The position numbers were made by a program, and so were the translations under genes. From Clostridiales bacterium (lineage in GTDB: Bacteria; Bacillota; Clostridia; Lachnospirales; Lachnospiraceae): a DNA stretch of 6,428 bases. The first letter of the stretch is position 1. Each line of letters opens with the position of its first letter. The notes below the pieces were generated by a model, which saw nothing but the letters and a program-made list of their open reading frames with translations, did not search any database and was not told the DNA's origin. The DNA lies in the NCBI GenBank assembly GCA_019420425.1, contig JAHZHG010000157.1, positions 1 through 6,428 on the forward strand, written 5' to 3'. Shown here piece after piece: positions 5,563-6,428 of the stretch.

Positions 5563-6428
5563 TTATCTGACTCCTCTTTTCTCCAATATGTCCAGGATTT
5601 CTGACAGAATTTCTTCTGTGGTTCGTCCCTGTTTTTCAATCCAGTCCACGTCCCGCTCACGTCTGAACCAGGTGAGCTGACGTTTGGCAAAATGGCGGGT
5701 GTCCCGTTTGATCCGGTAAACGGCCTCTTCCAGGGAGCATTCTCCGTCCAGGTATTCCAGGATTTCCTTGTAGCCAAGTCCCTGCATGGATACCATTCCT
5801 CTGTGATATCCCTTTTTCCTCAGGGCATTTACCTCATCGACCAGCCCATCCGCAAGCATCTGGTCTACCCGACGGTCGATCCGCTCATAAAGCGCCTGGC
5901 GGTCATCATTCAGCACAAGGTAGGCAAAACGGTAAGGGGATTCCTTTTGCCGCTCCTGCTCGTTGTGCCAGGAGATCGGCTCTCCGGTATCGCGGTAATA
6001 TTCCAGTGCGCGGATAACCCGCTTGACGTTGTTCGCGTGGATGGCTTCGGCGGATGCGGGGTCCACCGCCGAGAGCATCCGATGAAGTGCCCCGGGGCCC
6101 CGCTCTTTGGCCAGAGCCTCCAGCTCCTTCCGGTATGCGCTGTCCTCGGTTGTTCCGGTGAAGTCAATATCATACAGGACTGCCTGTATATAAAAGCCGG
6201 TGCCGCCGGTCAGAATGGGGATTTTCCCTTTTTGGCGGATTTGACGGATGGCATCCCGGGCCAGCTGCTGAAAACGGACAACGTGGAACTCTTCATCCGG
6301 ATTCAGGACATCTACCAGGTAATGGGGAACGCCGTCCGTCTCTTCAGGCCGGATCTTGGCGGAGCCAATATCCATTCCCCGGTAAACCTGCATGGAATCC
6401 GCGGAGATGATTTCCCCTCCGATCGCTT
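5563..6428 (-). CDS. miaA: tRNA dimethylallyltransferase MiaA, lacking its N-terminus (beyond window)
   Basis: MiaA transfers a dimethylallyl group from DMAPP to N6 of adenosine 37, next to the anticodon, in tRNAs that read codons starting with U; MiaB can then methylthiolate the base. The 287 visible residues enter from the window edge as AIGGEIISADSMQVYRGMDIGSAK, which holds the conserved catalytic Asp (codon 6397-6399). Then come PHYLVDVLNPDEEF, the phosphate-side loop ILTGGTGFYIQAVLYDID, the NNVKRVIRALEYY segment, GLVDEV, MQGLGYKE, and the tRNA-contacting TRHFAKRQLTWFRRE near the C-terminus. Only about 20 N-terminal residues, including the GPTAVGKT-type P-loop, lie outside the window. An internal ATG at 6393 is the Met of the DSMQVY motif, not the start. 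The stop is TAA, and the PLP-enzyme gene begins 5 nt later, so the two are very likely co-transcribed. Confidence 0.96.
   Translation of the reverse strand, partial: AIGGEIISADSMQVYRGMDIGSAKIRPEETDGVPHYLVDVLNPDEEFHVVRFQQLARDAIRQIRQKGKIPILTGGTGFYIQAVLYDIDFTGTTEDSAYRKELEALAKERGPGALHRMLSAVDPASAEAIHANNVKRVIRALEYYRDTGEPISWHNEQERQKESPYRFAYLVLNDDRQALYERIDRRVDQMLADGLVDEVNALRKKGYHRGMVSMQGLGYKEILEYLDGECSLEEAVYRIKRDTRHFAKRQLTWFRRERDVDWIEKQGRTTEEILSEILDILEKRGVR

Overview
The window is a stretch of bacterial chromosome with every supported gene on the minus strand. It looks like Clostridia, most likely a GC-rich member of the Lachnospiraceae. Three things suggest this: the protein sequences (a divergent Clostridia-type MreB, a YnbB-type PLP enzyme beside miaA, and paired HI0933-type and COG2509-type flavoproteins), the strong AGGAGG-type ribosome binding sites, and the codon choice. 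The family assignment comes from remembered sequence patterns, not from a search.

Read in the direction of transcription (high to low coordinates), the order is: miaA (5563-6428, 5' end outside the window); a PLP-dependent 'aluminium resistance / methionine gamma-lyase family' protein of the YnbB type (4235-5557); an HI0933/YhiN/BaiN-type flavoprotein (3010-4209); a COG2509-type FAD-dependent dehydrogenase broken by one in-frame TGA (1412-3013); radC (608-1306); and the N-terminal 183 residues of an MreB-like cytoskeletal ATPase (1-549, 3' end outside the window). The first four genes are packed with gaps of 5 nt and 25 nt and a 4-nt ATGA overlap, which suggests one transcription unit. A 105-nt gap before radC has no convincing terminator and holds a weak promoter-like -10 box. 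A 58-nt gap separates radC from mreB.

The content is housekeeping: tRNA A37 prenylation, PLP and flavin enzymes of poorly defined substrate, a JAMM-domain protein of the RadC family, and cell-shape determination. I see no mobile element, CRISPR array, tRNA or rRNA gene, phage gene or defence system.

The one real anomaly is the TGA codon at 1955-1957. It falls where family members, as I recall them, carry a glycine (VN-G-MSYH), and it is followed at once by an ATG. The rest of the 533-codon frame is intact, so this is a recent nonsense mutation, a sequencing error, or less likely a readthrough or restart site. I did not find a new biological system here.
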